This document shows, piece by piece, positions 54,233 to 61,734 of a DNA stretch of 61,734 nt (position 1 is the first letter of the stretch; every line of letters starts with the position of its first letter). A program made the position numbers and the translations under genes. The DNA comes from Opitutia bacterium (GTDB lineage: Bacteria; Verrucomicrobiota; Verrucomicrobiia; Opitutales; UBA953): NCBI GenBank assembly GCA_947378845.1, contig CANCLQ010000004.1:1-61734 (forward strand), read 5' to 3'. The notes below the pieces were generated by a model, which was given only the letters and a program-made list of their open reading frames with translations, searched no databases and was not told the DNA's origin.

Positions 54233-55483
54233 ATGAGCGTAGATATTAAGCCCTACCTGCAGTACCTCGAAAAAGAAAAGCACATCCCTAAGGATGAAGC
54301 CTGTGCACTCATCGCCGAAGCCATCAAGGCCTCGGTCGAGAAGTCCGTCATGGCTGGCCAAAACATCGAGGTCGTCGCCGACCCCGTGTCCGGCAAGCTC
54401 GACGCCTACGCCGTCTTCACCGTGACCGATGCGGTCTCGGATCCATTGCGCGAAATGAATCCCGTGATGGCTATCACTCTCGATGTCGACGCTCGCGTTG
54501 GCCAAGAAGTCCGTCGCCCTATCGCCGTGGCTGACCTCGGCCGTATCGCCGCCAAGACCACACAACAACTCCTCAATCAGCGCTTCCGTAAAATTGAGAA
54601 GGACCAAGTCTTTAAAGAATACAAAGACAAGATTGGTGATATCGTCACTGGCGTTGTTCGTCGTACCGAGCGCGGCAATGTCGTTGTCGAACTCAGCTCT
54701 GCTGAAGCCGTACTCACTCGCGCTGAACGTTGCCAAGGTGAAGAATTCCGCACCGGAGACCGCATTCGCTGCCTCTTGCTCGAAATTCGTGAAGACACTC
54801 AACGTGGCCGTGAATTCGTGCTTTCGCGCGCTCACCCTAATTTTGTTCGTCGCTTACTCGAACTCGAAGTCGCCGAAATCGCTGACAAGACTGTGAAAAT
54901 CGCTGCGATGGCACGCGATCCTGGTTACCGCACCAAAATCGCTGTCGACTCCGCTGATCCTAAGGTCGACCCCGTTGGCGCATGCGTTGGTGCCCGTGGT
55001 GCCCGCGTTCGTAACATCGTTAAAGAACTTAACGGCGAGAAAATTGATATCATCCGCTGGCGTCCAGAACCTCTCCAACTTTTGGAAGAGGCCATCCGTC
55101 CTGCGAAACCACGTAATGTTCATATCGATGAACGCAATCGCCTCATTCACTTCGAAGTGGATGAAGACGATATGCGCATCGCCATCGGAAGCAAGGGACG
55201 CAATGCCCGCCTGACTTCTAAGCTTATGGGCTGGCGCCTCGACATCACTAAGTCGACCCGTGCCGCTGAAAGCGTGGAAGCACAACTCGGCGAAAAGGCT
55301 GTTCGTCTCGCTGCTCAACTCCAACTCTCTCCTGAATTAGTCGCTAAGTTTATCGGTCTCGGTATCGAGAGCGTAGCTTCCTTTGAAGGCGTAGGCCCGG
55401 AAGACTTTGCTGGAACTGATCTCACGCCTGAAGAAATTTCAACGGTGCTTGAGGCTGTAGCCAAAGCAAAGAACGCAGGATAA
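54233..55483 (+). CDS. nusA: Transcription termination/antitermination factor NusA
   Basis: NusA binds RNA polymerase and modulates pausing, termination and antitermination. The 416-aa product has the N-terminal domain (about 1-125), an S1 domain (about 135-200, GDIVTGVVRRTERGNVVVEL), and two KH domains (GACVGARGARVRNIVKELNGEK and MRIAIGSKGRNARLTSKLMGW). A C-terminal helix-hairpin-helix-like segment follows (GLGIESVASFEGVGPEDFAG). It is shorter than E. coli NusA, with one C-terminal repeat. rimP, usually the first gene of this operon, is not upstream. infB follows after 47 bp. Confidence 0.96.
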   Translation: MSVDIKPYLQYLEKEKHIPKDEACALIAEAIKASVEKSVMAGQNIEVVADPVSGKLDAYAVFTVTDAVSDPLREMNPVMAITLDVDARVGQEVRRPIAVADLGRIAAKTTQQLLNQRFRKIEKDQVFKEYKDKIGDIVTGVVRRTERGNVVVELSSAEAVLTRAERCQGEEFRTGDRIRCLLLEIREDTQRGREFVLSRAHPNFVRRLLELEVAEIADKTVKIAAMARDPGYRTKIAVDSADPKVDPVGACVGARGARVRNIVKELNGEKIDIIRWRPEPLQLLEEAIRPAKPRNVHIDERNRLIHFEVDEDDMRIAIGSKGRNARLTSKLMGWRLDITKSTRAAESVEAQLGEKAVRLAAQLQLSPELVAKFIGLGIESVASFEGVGPEDFAGTDLTPEEISTVLEAVAKAKNAG

Positions 55484-55530
55484 TCTGTTACGTCGTCTAA
55501 ACTCCTCTACCCACACCCAACCGTCAGCAC

Positions 55531-57942
55531 ATGACCGAGAAGAAAAAACCCGAAGCCAAAAAATCCACAGCGACGCAGCGTTACAGCGATGTCGCCAAGG
55601 ACCTTGGCATCGAGGTCAAGTTACTCTTGGCCTTGGCGGATAAGTTTGTGGAGGCGTTCCCTGAATACAAAGACTACGTCTACCCCGAAGGAAAGAAGCC
55701 TGCCGCCTCCAGTAATTTCGCAAAAACTTATCGTGATGATTTCTTAAAATTCATCGCTGATAAAATTCCGAAGAAACCTGTTGAAGAAGCACCTAAGGCA
55801 CCTGAGCCCGCTCCAGCTCCTGTAAAAGTTGAAGCACCTAAGCCAGTGGCACCGGTTGCCACAAAGTCCACAACTCCGCCTCCGGTTTCAATTCCGCCAC
55901 GCGTTGTACCACCTATTACACCACGTGCGCCGAGCACACCGCCTCCCCTTCCTCGCGTTGCTCCAACGAGCCCAGCTCCTCGCAACGAATTGCCACCTAT
56001 CGTTATCACACCTGGCAATCAAACGCCTGCAAGTAATCGTCCGGCACCACTGCCTCCGATCGCACGTCCACCTGTTGCTCCGATTGTTAATCGCCCTGCC
56101 GCAAGTAATAACGCGGTCACTCCAGGCAGCAAAGGCACCGTCACCGTACGTCCTCCGATTGTGGTGCGCGACTTCGCCATCGCCCTTAATTTAAAACCTT
56201 TCCAAGTCATCGGCTCCTTAATGGAGTTTAATAAAGTCGTCAGCGTTACCTCTGTAATCGACGACGCCGATGCTCGTAAAGTCGCCGAGAAGCATGGCTA
56301 CACTTTAGAAATTCGTCACCGCGGTGAGGGCGTTCAGCCTGTTAAGAAAGTTGAAAAGAATTCCGAAGACGATCCCGCACTCATGGTGGCCCGCCCACCT
56401 GTTGTTTGCGTACTGGGCCACGTCGACCACGGCAAAACCACCTTACTCGACTTCTTCCGCAAATCGAACGTCGTCTCCGGCGAAGCTGGCGGCATCACGC
56501 AGCACATCGGTGCTTACTCGGTTAAATACCAAGGCGAGAAAGCTGAATATAAAGGTCGCTCGGTAACTTTCCTCGATACTCCAGGTCACGCTGCATTTGC
56601 AAAAATGCGCGAGCGTGGCGCCAGCGTCACCGACGTTGCCGTACTCGTTGTGGCAGCCGATGACGGCTTCATGCCACAAACGGAAGAAGCCCTGAAGTTT
56701 GCTCAGAAGCACGCCACCGCCACTGTTTGTGCGATTAATAAAGTAGATTCTAAGGGTGCGAACATCGACCGCGTGAAGCAGCAAATGCAGCAGCGCAACA
56801 TCACCCCTGAAGATTGGGGCGGTGAAACTATTACGTGTCCCGTGTCTGCCCTCAAAGGCACTGGCATGACTGAGCTTTTAGAATCCATTTTACTGCAGGC
56901 CGAAATTCTCGACCTCAAAGCAAATCCAAAGTGCCCTGCTCAAGGCGTAATCGTTGAATCACAAATGGAAACCGGTCGCGGCCCGACTGCGACTGTCATC
57001 GTTCAAAAAGGAACGCTGAAACCTGGTGATTCTTTCGTCTGTGGCGAAACCTGGTGTAAGGTACGCGCGTTAATGGATGAGAATGGTCAGCGCTTACAAA
57101 ACTCTACACCCGGAACTCCAGCACTCGTCTTAGGTTGGGACGCAGTTCCTGCTCCCGGTACCAAATTCCGCACGGTTAAGAATGATCGCGAAGCTCGCGA
57201 ACTAGCCGAAGAAGCTGCGCTCGCTGCCCGCAAGGCCGCCGAAGCAGCAGGCGCCACCAGTGCACCAACCGGTCGCCCTGGCATGTCTGATCTCGATCGC
57301 CTCATGGCTGCACTCGAGAAAGATAAGGAAAAGATTTTGCGCGTGTTGCTTAAGGCCGACGTAAACGGAACACTCGAAGCACTCCAAGGTTGCTTGGAGG
57401 AAATCAAGTCAACGAAAGTTCGTCTCGAAATTGTCGGCGGCTCCGTCGGACCTATCACGCAGAGCGATGTACAAATGGCCGAAGCGGCTGGTTCTATTAT
57501 CGTCGGCTTCGACACCAAGGTTGAAAACGGCGTCCAAGCACACCTCAAGCGCACTGGCGTTCGCGTCATCACTCACGACATTATTTACGAACTCATCACC
57601 CTCGTTAAAGAAGCGATGGCTGAGTTACTGGATCCAGAAACTCGCGAAAACAAAATGGGTGCCGCCGAAGTGCGCGCCGTATTCCCATTGGGCAAGGACC
57701 ACAAAGTCGCTGGATGTATGGTCACCGAAGGCTCCGTCAAACGTGCCGCCAAGGCTCGCCTCGTTCGCAAGGGACAAGTCATTCACCAAGGCCCAGTCGA
57801 GACCCTTCGTCGATTCAAGGACGACGCCTCCGAAGTCAAAGCTGGTTTCGAATGCGGCATTAAACTCGGCGGTTACGACGAGTACCTTCCTGGCGACACC
57901 ATCGAAGTCATCGAGGTGTTACAAGTCCGCCCGAGCCTCTAA
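55531..57942 (+). CDS. infB: Translation initiation factor IF-2
   Basis: IF-2 is the GTPase that places initiator tRNA on the ribosome. The 803-aa product has a long Pro/Ala/Lys-rich N-terminal region (about residues 60-205). The IF2-N-like RDFAIALNLKPFQVIGSLMEFNKVVS follows, then the G domain with VCVLGHVDHGKTTLLDFF (about residue 295), FLDTPGHAAF and INKVDS. The C-terminal beta-barrels end in GYDEYLPGDTIEVIEV. It stands in the classical nusA-infB-rbfA order. Confidence 0.97.
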   Translation: MTEKKKPEAKKSTATQRYSDVAKDLGIEVKLLLALADKFVEAFPEYKDYVYPEGKKPAASSNFAKTYRDDFLKFIADKIPKKPVEEAPKAPEPAPAPVKVEAPKPVAPVATKSTTPPPVSIPPRVVPPITPRAPSTPPPLPRVAPTSPAPRNELPPIVITPGNQTPASNRPAPLPPIARPPVAPIVNRPAASNNAVTPGSKGTVTVRPPIVVRDFAIALNLKPFQVIGSLMEFNKVVSVTSVIDDADARKVAEKHGYTLEIRHRGEGVQPVKKVEKNSEDDPALMVARPPVVCVLGHVDHGKTTLLDFFRKSNVVSGEAGGITQHIGAYSVKYQGEKAEYKGRSVTFLDTPGHAAFAKMRERGASVTDVAVLVVAADDGFMPQTEEALKFAQKHATATVCAINKVDSKGANIDRVKQQMQQRNITPEDWGGETITCPVSALKGTGMTELLESILLQAEILDLKANPKCPAQGVIVESQMETGRGPTATVIVQKGTLKPGDSFVCGETWCKVRALMDENGQRLQNSTPGTPALVLGWDAVPAPGTKFRTVKNDREARELAEEAALAARKAAEAAGATSAPTGRPGMSDLDRLMAALEKDKEKILRVLLKADVNGTLEALQGCLEEIKSTKVRLEIVGGSVGPITQSDVQMAEAAGSIIVGFDTKVENGVQAHLKRTGVRVITHDIIYELITLVKEAMAELLDPETRENKMGAAEVRAVFPLGKDHKVAGCMVTEGSVKRAAKARLVRKGQVIHQGPVETLRRFKDDASEVKAGFECGIKLGGYDEYLPGDTIEVIEVLQVRPSL

Positions 57943-57945
57943 AGC

Positions 57946-58314
57946 ATGTCGCAACGTCAGTTACGGGTCGCCGAATTAGTTCAACGCGAAGTTTCAATTA
58001 CGCTTCGCCGGAACTGGAGCGCCGAGTCTGCACTCATCACGATCACACAGGCTTCCGTGTCGCCTGATCTCCGTCAGCTCCGTGTGGGCTACGCGGTATC
58101 CGGCGGACCCGCCGAAAAGAAAGCCGCACGAGCCCTACTCAAGCGTATACGCCTAGAATTAAAAGCGACCGTCGGACAAGTGCTACAGATGAAAAATACG
58201 CCTGACCTTATTTTCGTGGAAGATGACGTCACGGGCGGCGTGGCACGCGTACAAACTTTGCTCGATGAATTATCGCGCAAAGATGCACCTAAAAAAGATT
58301 CTTCGGCTGATTAA
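57946..58314 (+). CDS. rbfA: Ribosome-binding factor A
   Basis: RbfA assists 16S maturation in the 30S subunit. The 122-aa product has the KH-like fold with RQLRVAELVQREVSITLRR, LITITQASVSPDLRQLRVGYAV and TPDLIFVEDD. It starts 3 nt after the infB stop and ends in a 4-bp overlap with the convergent mcsB. Confidence 0.95.
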   Translation: MSQRQLRVAELVQREVSITLRRNWSAESALITITQASVSPDLRQLRVGYAVSGGPAEKKAARALLKRIRLELKATVGQVLQMKNTPDLIFVEDDVTGGVARVQTLLDELSRKDAPKKDSSAD

Positions 58315-59384
58315 GGAGTCGGTGGACCGACTTCAGGGAAGCTGACTAAAGCTTCCCGAATTGAAGCGGCACGACGCATGTCTCGACCGTCGCTATCCAG
58401 TTCTTCGCCGCGGCGGGCTTGAACGTGCGCAGGCTGACCCTCAATCATCAATCGATCAATGATGTGGCGATTCGCTTCTGGCAGGCAGCCCATATCGCAG
58501 GCCATGCGTAAATGCGAAAGCATGTTCATCGACTCGGCGCTGCTCAGTAAATACGCAGAACGCAAGACGCCCAATGAGCGCGCGATGCGATCTACAAATC
58601 GCGGACCTTCTTCAGCAGCTAATTTACGACGAGCATTCCATTCTTGTTCCACGAGGGATTTAATCCACGTGCCGAGATGCTTCATAATGGCATCTTCTGA
58701 AAGCCCTAGAGTTTGCTGATTAGAAATCTGGAAAATATTACCAGCGGCTTCGGTGCCTTCGCCGAGCCAACCGCGCACAGCGAGCCCATCTTGATTCAGC
58801 GCACGCGAAACTTTTTCGATGTGTCCCGCCAAGCAGAGTCCAGGTAAGTGCACCATGGCTGAAGCACGTAAACCCGTGCCAACATTGGTCGGACACGCGG
58901 TTAAAAATCCTAAGCGATCCGAAAAAGCCAGTCCGAGCGAAGCGCCGAGCGCTTCATCTAGTTGTTCGGCGATATTCCACGTGCCCCGCAAATGCCAACC
59001 AGCCTTTACGACCTGTAGACGAATATGGTCCTCTTCATTGATCATCACCGAGCATGTTTGGTCGCGACTAATCACCGCTGCCCCACTCTTACCTGCGGCT
59101 AATTCTTTGGAAACTAAGTGGCGCTCCACAAGCACAGCACGCTCCATGTCGGGCAGGTCGCCCATCTTGAAAACATGTGCCTTACGAAAACGTGGGAACT
59201 TGGAAAACGCATCGATGCAGCGATTGGCGATTTCTTTACGCTGAGCGGGCTTAGCCCAACCTGGAAAAGGAAAACCCGAAAGGTTTCGAGCGAGACGCAC
59301 ACGTGTGCTCAATACCACTGCCTGCTGAGCGCCCAGCATGTGCGTCAGTTCATTTTCAGCAGCGAGTATATCTTGGACGGACAT
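58311..59384 (-). CDS. mcsB: Protein arginine kinase McsB
   Basis: McsB is a phosphagen-kinase-fold enzyme that phosphorylates arginine residues of proteins and marks them for Clp-dependent degradation. The 357-aa product has STRVRLARNLSGFPFPGW (ATP-binding arginines), the NEEDH loop (E117-E118), and the catalytic Cys in LTACPTNVGTGLRAS (C164). It ends with the allosteric phosphoarginine-binding RDxxRA as RDMRRA (334-339). All catalytic features look intact. ATG 59384 (MSVQDI) was chosen. It follows mcsA by 4 bp; ctsR and clpC are not adjacent as they are in Bacillus. Confidence 0.94.
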   Translation of the reverse strand: MSVQDILAAENELTHMLGAQQAVVLSTRVRLARNLSGFPFPGWAKPAQRKEIANRCIDAFSKFPRFRKAHVFKMGDLPDMERAVLVERHLVSKELAAGKSGAAVISRDQTCSVMINEEDHIRLQVVKAGWHLRGTWNIAEQLDEALGASLGLAFSDRLGFLTACPTNVGTGLRASAMVHLPGLCLAGHIEKVSRALNQDGLAVRGWLGEGTEAAGNIFQISNQQTLGLSEDAIMKHLGTWIKSLVEQEWNARRKLAAEEGPRFVDRIARSLGVLRSAYLLSSAESMNMLSHLRMACDMGCLPEANRHIIDRLMIEGQPAHVQARRGEELDSDGRDMRRAASIREALVSFPEVGPPTP

Positions 59385-59388
59385 GAAA

Positions 59389-59871
59389 TTATTCGGCAGG
59401 AAGTTGAGCGGAGAGTTGCGCGATTTCATCACGCAGGCGTGCGGCGACTTCGTAATCTTCCGCCGCAATCGCTTTTGCGATTTCTGTTTGGGCTAATTGC
59501 AAGCGATGGCGAATTTGCCCCAAGGCCAAGGCACCACTCGGTGCACGACCAATGTGCTGCACTTGATGCTGCACCTTCATTAACAGACCATCCAACGCTT
59601 CGAGAAAAACAGGCCAGCAATCCGGGCAACCGAGGCGACCCGAGCGACGAAAATCTGCGTCGCTAAAGTGACAGGTGGGACAGACGAGCGTCGGCGCCGT
59701 TGTTGCGGCACTGACTGCGTCGGCCAGCTGAAATACCGCTGCATCACCTGCTCCACCCTTGTTGGCACAAGCCTCACAATAATGCACCTTATGTACCTTG
59801 CCTTGGGTGATTTGGGTAAGGTGGACGGTGGCGACTGCATCGCAAACTGAGCACTGGAGCGGCTGGGACAT
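59389..59871 (-). CDS. mcsA: McsA-like zinc-finger/UVR activator of McsB
   Basis: The 160-aa product has four cysteine pairs (CSVCD, CEAC, CPTC, CPDC), which form two zinc-binding modules in residues about 8-90. A C-terminal UVR motif AKAIAAEDYEVAARLRDEIAQL follows. This is the McsA plan, which activates McsB kinase in Firmicutes. ATG 59871 gives MSQPLQCSVC directly before the first zinc pair. A longer in-frame extension to 59949 is less likely since it overlaps the promoter region of the divergent ketosynthase. Confidence 0.9.
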   Translation of the reverse strand: MSQPLQCSVCDAVATVHLTQITQGKVHKVHYCEACANKGGAGDAAVFQLADAVSAATTAPTLVCPTCHFSDADFRRSGRLGCPDCWPVFLEALDGLLMKVQHQVQHIGRAPSGALALGQIRHRLQLAQTEIAKAIAAEDYEVAARLRDEIAQLSAQLPAE

Positions 59872-59967
59872 TCGAACATTAGCAAATGCGGAGTTGGTTA
59901 CTTGGCAAGGGGAAGCGGGGGCGGGTTTGACATCACCCCCTGCCATCACTTGATGGAGGGTCGTCCG

Positions 59968-61209
59968 ATGTCCTCCAAGTCACGCATTGTTATCACTGGC
60001 GTAGGCCTAACCGCCCCGAACGGAAACTCCTTGTCGGAATTTCGTGCCAACCTCTTGGCGGGCAAAGCGCGTATCGCCGAAATCGACGTCCGTCACATGG
60101 GGCGCCACCCCGCTGGGGTTTGTGATTTCGATGCCACCAAGTGGCAAAAGCGAAAAGAGATTCGCAACGGGACCCGCGTTGGATCCATTTCAATTTACTG
60201 CGCACGCGAAGCCCTCGCTGACTCCGGATTAAACTGGGACACGGCGGATAAATCTCGGGTCGGCGTTTACCTCGGCATCACCGAACACGGTAACGTCGAA
60301 ACCGAAAACGAAATTCATAACATTTCACAATTCGGCAACGATACGAAATATTGGACACACCATCACAACCCTCGCACCGTCGCCAATAATCCTGCAGGAG
60401 AAGTGACCATGAATATGGGCATCACTGGCCCTCATTACACGATTGGCGCTGCTTGTGCCGCAGGTAATGCCGGCCTGATTCAGGCTGCGCAAATGCTACA
60501 GCTTGGCGAAGTTGATTTCGCATTCGCAGGTGGCGTATCCGAGTCGATTCACACTTTTGGAATTTTTGCTGGGTTCAAAAATCAAGGCGCGCTCGGTGCT
60601 CACGCCGACCCAACAAAAGCGTCTCGTCCATTCGATAAGAATCGGAACGGTATCGTGATTTCAGAAGGTGGCGCCATCTACACTTTAGAACGTCTGGAAG
60701 ACGCCCAAGCTCGCGGCGCTCGTATCATCGCCGAGATCGCTGGCTGGTGCATCAACTCCGACGCGACAGACGCCGTCCTCCCCAATCCTGAACGCCAAGC
60801 GGAGTGCGTACGGCTCGCCCTAAAGCGCGCCGGCATGAAGGCCCAAGACATCCATATCGTATCCACTCACGCGACCGCTACGGCCATGGGAGACATCCAG
60901 GAATGCGTCGCCCTACGCGAGGTCTTCCAGGACTGCCCACAAACTCATATTAACAATACAAAGAGCTTTATTGGACACTGCATGGGGGCCGCCGGTGCGC
61001 TGGAATTAGCAGGCAATCTACCCTCTTTTGACGACGGCTGGGTGCACCCTACGATTAATATCGATGAATTAGACCCCGAATGTGCCATTCCGGGCCTAGT
61101 CATCAATAAACCCGTCCAAGCCACCACCATTAAGGCTATCCTCAACAATTCCTTCGGTATGCTCGGAATCAACTCAGCCCTCATTGTTAAGAAATATGGG
61201 GTTGCCTGA
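59968..61209 (+). CDS. fabF: Beta-ketoacyl-ACP synthase, FabF-like
   Basis: This thiolase-fold condensing enzyme extends acyl-ACP with malonyl-ACP. The 413-aa product has SRIVITGVGLTAPNGNSLSEF, the acylated Cys in IGAACAAGNAGL (C163), the first His in VSTHATATAMGD and the second in NTKSFIGHCMGAAGALE, giving the Cys-His-His set of KAS I/II. The active-site Cys region is ACAAGN rather than the usual ACATG, and it has an unusual HHNPRTVANNPAGEVTM insert. It is therefore FabF-like rather than the textbook FabF and may serve a specialised lipid. GGAGGG 7 nt upstream of ATG 59968 sets the start. Confidence 0.88.
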   Translation: MSSKSRIVITGVGLTAPNGNSLSEFRANLLAGKARIAEIDVRHMGRHPAGVCDFDATKWQKRKEIRNGTRVGSISIYCAREALADSGLNWDTADKSRVGVYLGITEHGNVETENEIHNISQFGNDTKYWTHHHNPRTVANNPAGEVTMNMGITGPHYTIGAACAAGNAGLIQAAQMLQLGEVDFAFAGGVSESIHTFGIFAGFKNQGALGAHADPTKASRPFDKNRNGIVISEGGAIYTLERLEDAQARGARIIAEIAGWCINSDATDAVLPNPERQAECVRLALKRAGMKAQDIHIVSTHATATAMGDIQECVALREVFQDCPQTHINNTKSFIGHCMGAAGALELAGNLPSFDDGWVHPTINIDELDPECAIPGLVINKPVQATTIKAILNNSFGMLGINSALIVKKYGVA

Positions 61210-61244
61210 ACGGGTAAGGATGTTTGAAACAAGCCCACAAGCAC

Positions 61245-61505
61245 ATGACGAAGGAAGACATTAAACAGATCGTTCTCGATATCATCTCCGACATCGCACC
61301 TGACGAAGATTTGACTGCGGTTAAAGCCGAGGTTCGCCTCCGCGATCAGCTCTCGCTCGATTCGATGGACTTCCTCGATATCGTCATGGAACTGCGCAAG
61401 AAGCATGGCATCGAAGTCCCAGAGGCCGATTACGTGCAACTGGCCTCACTCGAGTCTTGTGCGGACTACTTGCTGCCTAAGTTCTTAGCCAAAGCCGCCA
61501 AGTAA
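61245..61505 (+). CDS. Acyl carrier protein
   Basis: The 86-aa product carries the 4'-phosphopantetheine Ser40 in QLSLDSMDFLDIVMEL and has the acidic helices of ACP. It follows the ketosynthase by 35 bp and presumably carries its substrates; DSMDF rather than DSLDT suggests it may not be the primary housekeeping AcpP. Confidence 0.9.
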   Translation: MTKEDIKQIVLDIISDIAPDEDLTAVKAEVRLRDQLSLDSMDFLDIVMELRKKHGIEVPEADYVQLASLESCADYLLPKFLAKAAK

Positions 61506-61525
61506 GTTAGTTTAGTGCCCACTTC

Positions 61526-61551
61526 GGCCACCCCATCCGGGTGGCCTTTTT
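61526..61551 (+). terminator. Intrinsic terminator after the ACP gene
   Basis: GGCCACCC (61526-61533) pairs with GGGTGGCC (61539-61546) over CATCC and ends in T5. Confidence 0.93.
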
Positions 61552-61560
61552 ATTTAAATT

Positions 61561-61594
61561 ATAAAATAAGGCCACCTCCGTGAAGAAGGTGACC
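61561..61594 (-). terminator. Terminator downstream of tRNA-Ala
   Basis: On the minus strand GGTCACCT pairs with AGGTGGCC (61570-61594, one mismatch) and is followed by TTATTTTAT. Confidence 0.7.
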
Positions 61595-61602
61595 GAATTA
61601 AA

Positions 61603-61678
<76 letters not shown>

Positions 61679-61691
61679 ATAAAACCGAAAG

Positions 61692-61723
61692 GTTAAGAAA
61701 GGTGCCCCCCTTGGCACGGTCAA
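61692..61723 (-). promoter_or_regulatory. Putative tRNA-Ala promoter
   Basis: On the minus strand TTGACC (61718-61723) is followed after 16 nt by CTTTCTTAAC (61692-61701), 13 nt before the tRNA. It matches the layout in front of tRNA-Asp. Confidence 0.55.
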
Positions 61724-61734
61724 CGCTTTTTTCC

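Noticed and set aside
59937..59965. TTGACA box as ketosynthase promoter
   Set aside because: Correct spacing would put the -10 on the ribosome-binding site, leaving no leader.
59968..61209. OleA or FabH identity for the ketosynthase
   Set aside because: Cys-His-His with NTKSFIGH is the KAS I/II pattern; OleA and FabH have Cys-His-Asn.

Overview
The window is a gene-dense chromosomal segment of a Gram-negative bacterium, most likely a member of Verrucomicrobiota (Opitutae-like). This placement is inferred from gene content, not from a database search. Gram-negative envelope genes (lpxB, an outer-membrane porin ending in Phe, a SurA-like chaperone) occur with RNase Y plus RNase E/G, the protein-arginine-kinase pair mcsA/mcsB, a one-chain glycine dehydrogenase gcvP, the carboxynorspermidine branch of polyamine synthesis, FabV-type enoyl-ACP reductase and an oleC/oleD pair. 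I see no transposase, integrase, phage gene, CRISPR array or toxin-antitoxin module. Nearly every stretch is coding and gene ends often overlap by 4 bp.

Layout. 1-3030: a tandem ribbon-helix-helix protein with a lysine-rich tail, divergent from a PIB-4 metal-exporting ATPase, then a GNAT acetyltransferase. 3032-7649: rodA-rng on the minus strand, head-to-head with rny. 7912-8796: an intrinsically disordered RGG/His-rich protein with a hairpin before it and a strong terminator after it. 8801-13385: murA, ruvB, proB-proA and tRNA-Asp. 13506-16626: carboxynorspermidine dehydrogenase and decarboxylase, each followed by a non-coding gap, and an exported coiled-coil protein. 16627-16880: a non-coding cluster of hairpin repeats bordered by GGTAGGG/CCCTACC. 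16940-24053 (minus): porin, and a clpB - Gfo/Idh/MocA - lpxB - SDR run. 24260-30357 (plus): SirB1-like protein, aroE, prepilin peptidase, small lipoprotein, oleC-oleD and a thioesterase. 30354-42393: nth, gcvP, an MFS transporter, argS-DUF983-metF, sufT-hemW, a DUF3050 protein, trmL, smpB, rpoZ. 42516-54037: dgkA, rpmB, an aminotransferase, fabV-parA-mfd-surA-like-malQ, ettA. 54233-61505: nusA-infB-rbfA, mcsA-mcsB, and a ketosynthase-ACP pair, ending with tRNA-Ala.

Most genes are housekeeping: cell wall (murA, rodA), LPS (lpxB), RNA turnover (rng, rny), translation (argS, infB, rbfA, smpB, rpmB, trmL, ettA), repair (ruvB, nth, mfd), proteostasis (clpB, mcsAB, SurA-like) and lipid synthesis (fabV, fabF, acp). 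I did not find a self-contained new multi-gene system. The signals most worth pursuing are: the RGG-rich disordered protein next to RNase Y; a terminator-like hairpin just after the predicted nusA promoter; a 26-bp near-perfect palindrome upstream of metF; the tandem RHH/basic-tail protein divergent from the metal ATPase; the oleCD pair without oleA or oleB beside it; and the clustered hairpin repeats at 16.6-16.9 kb.
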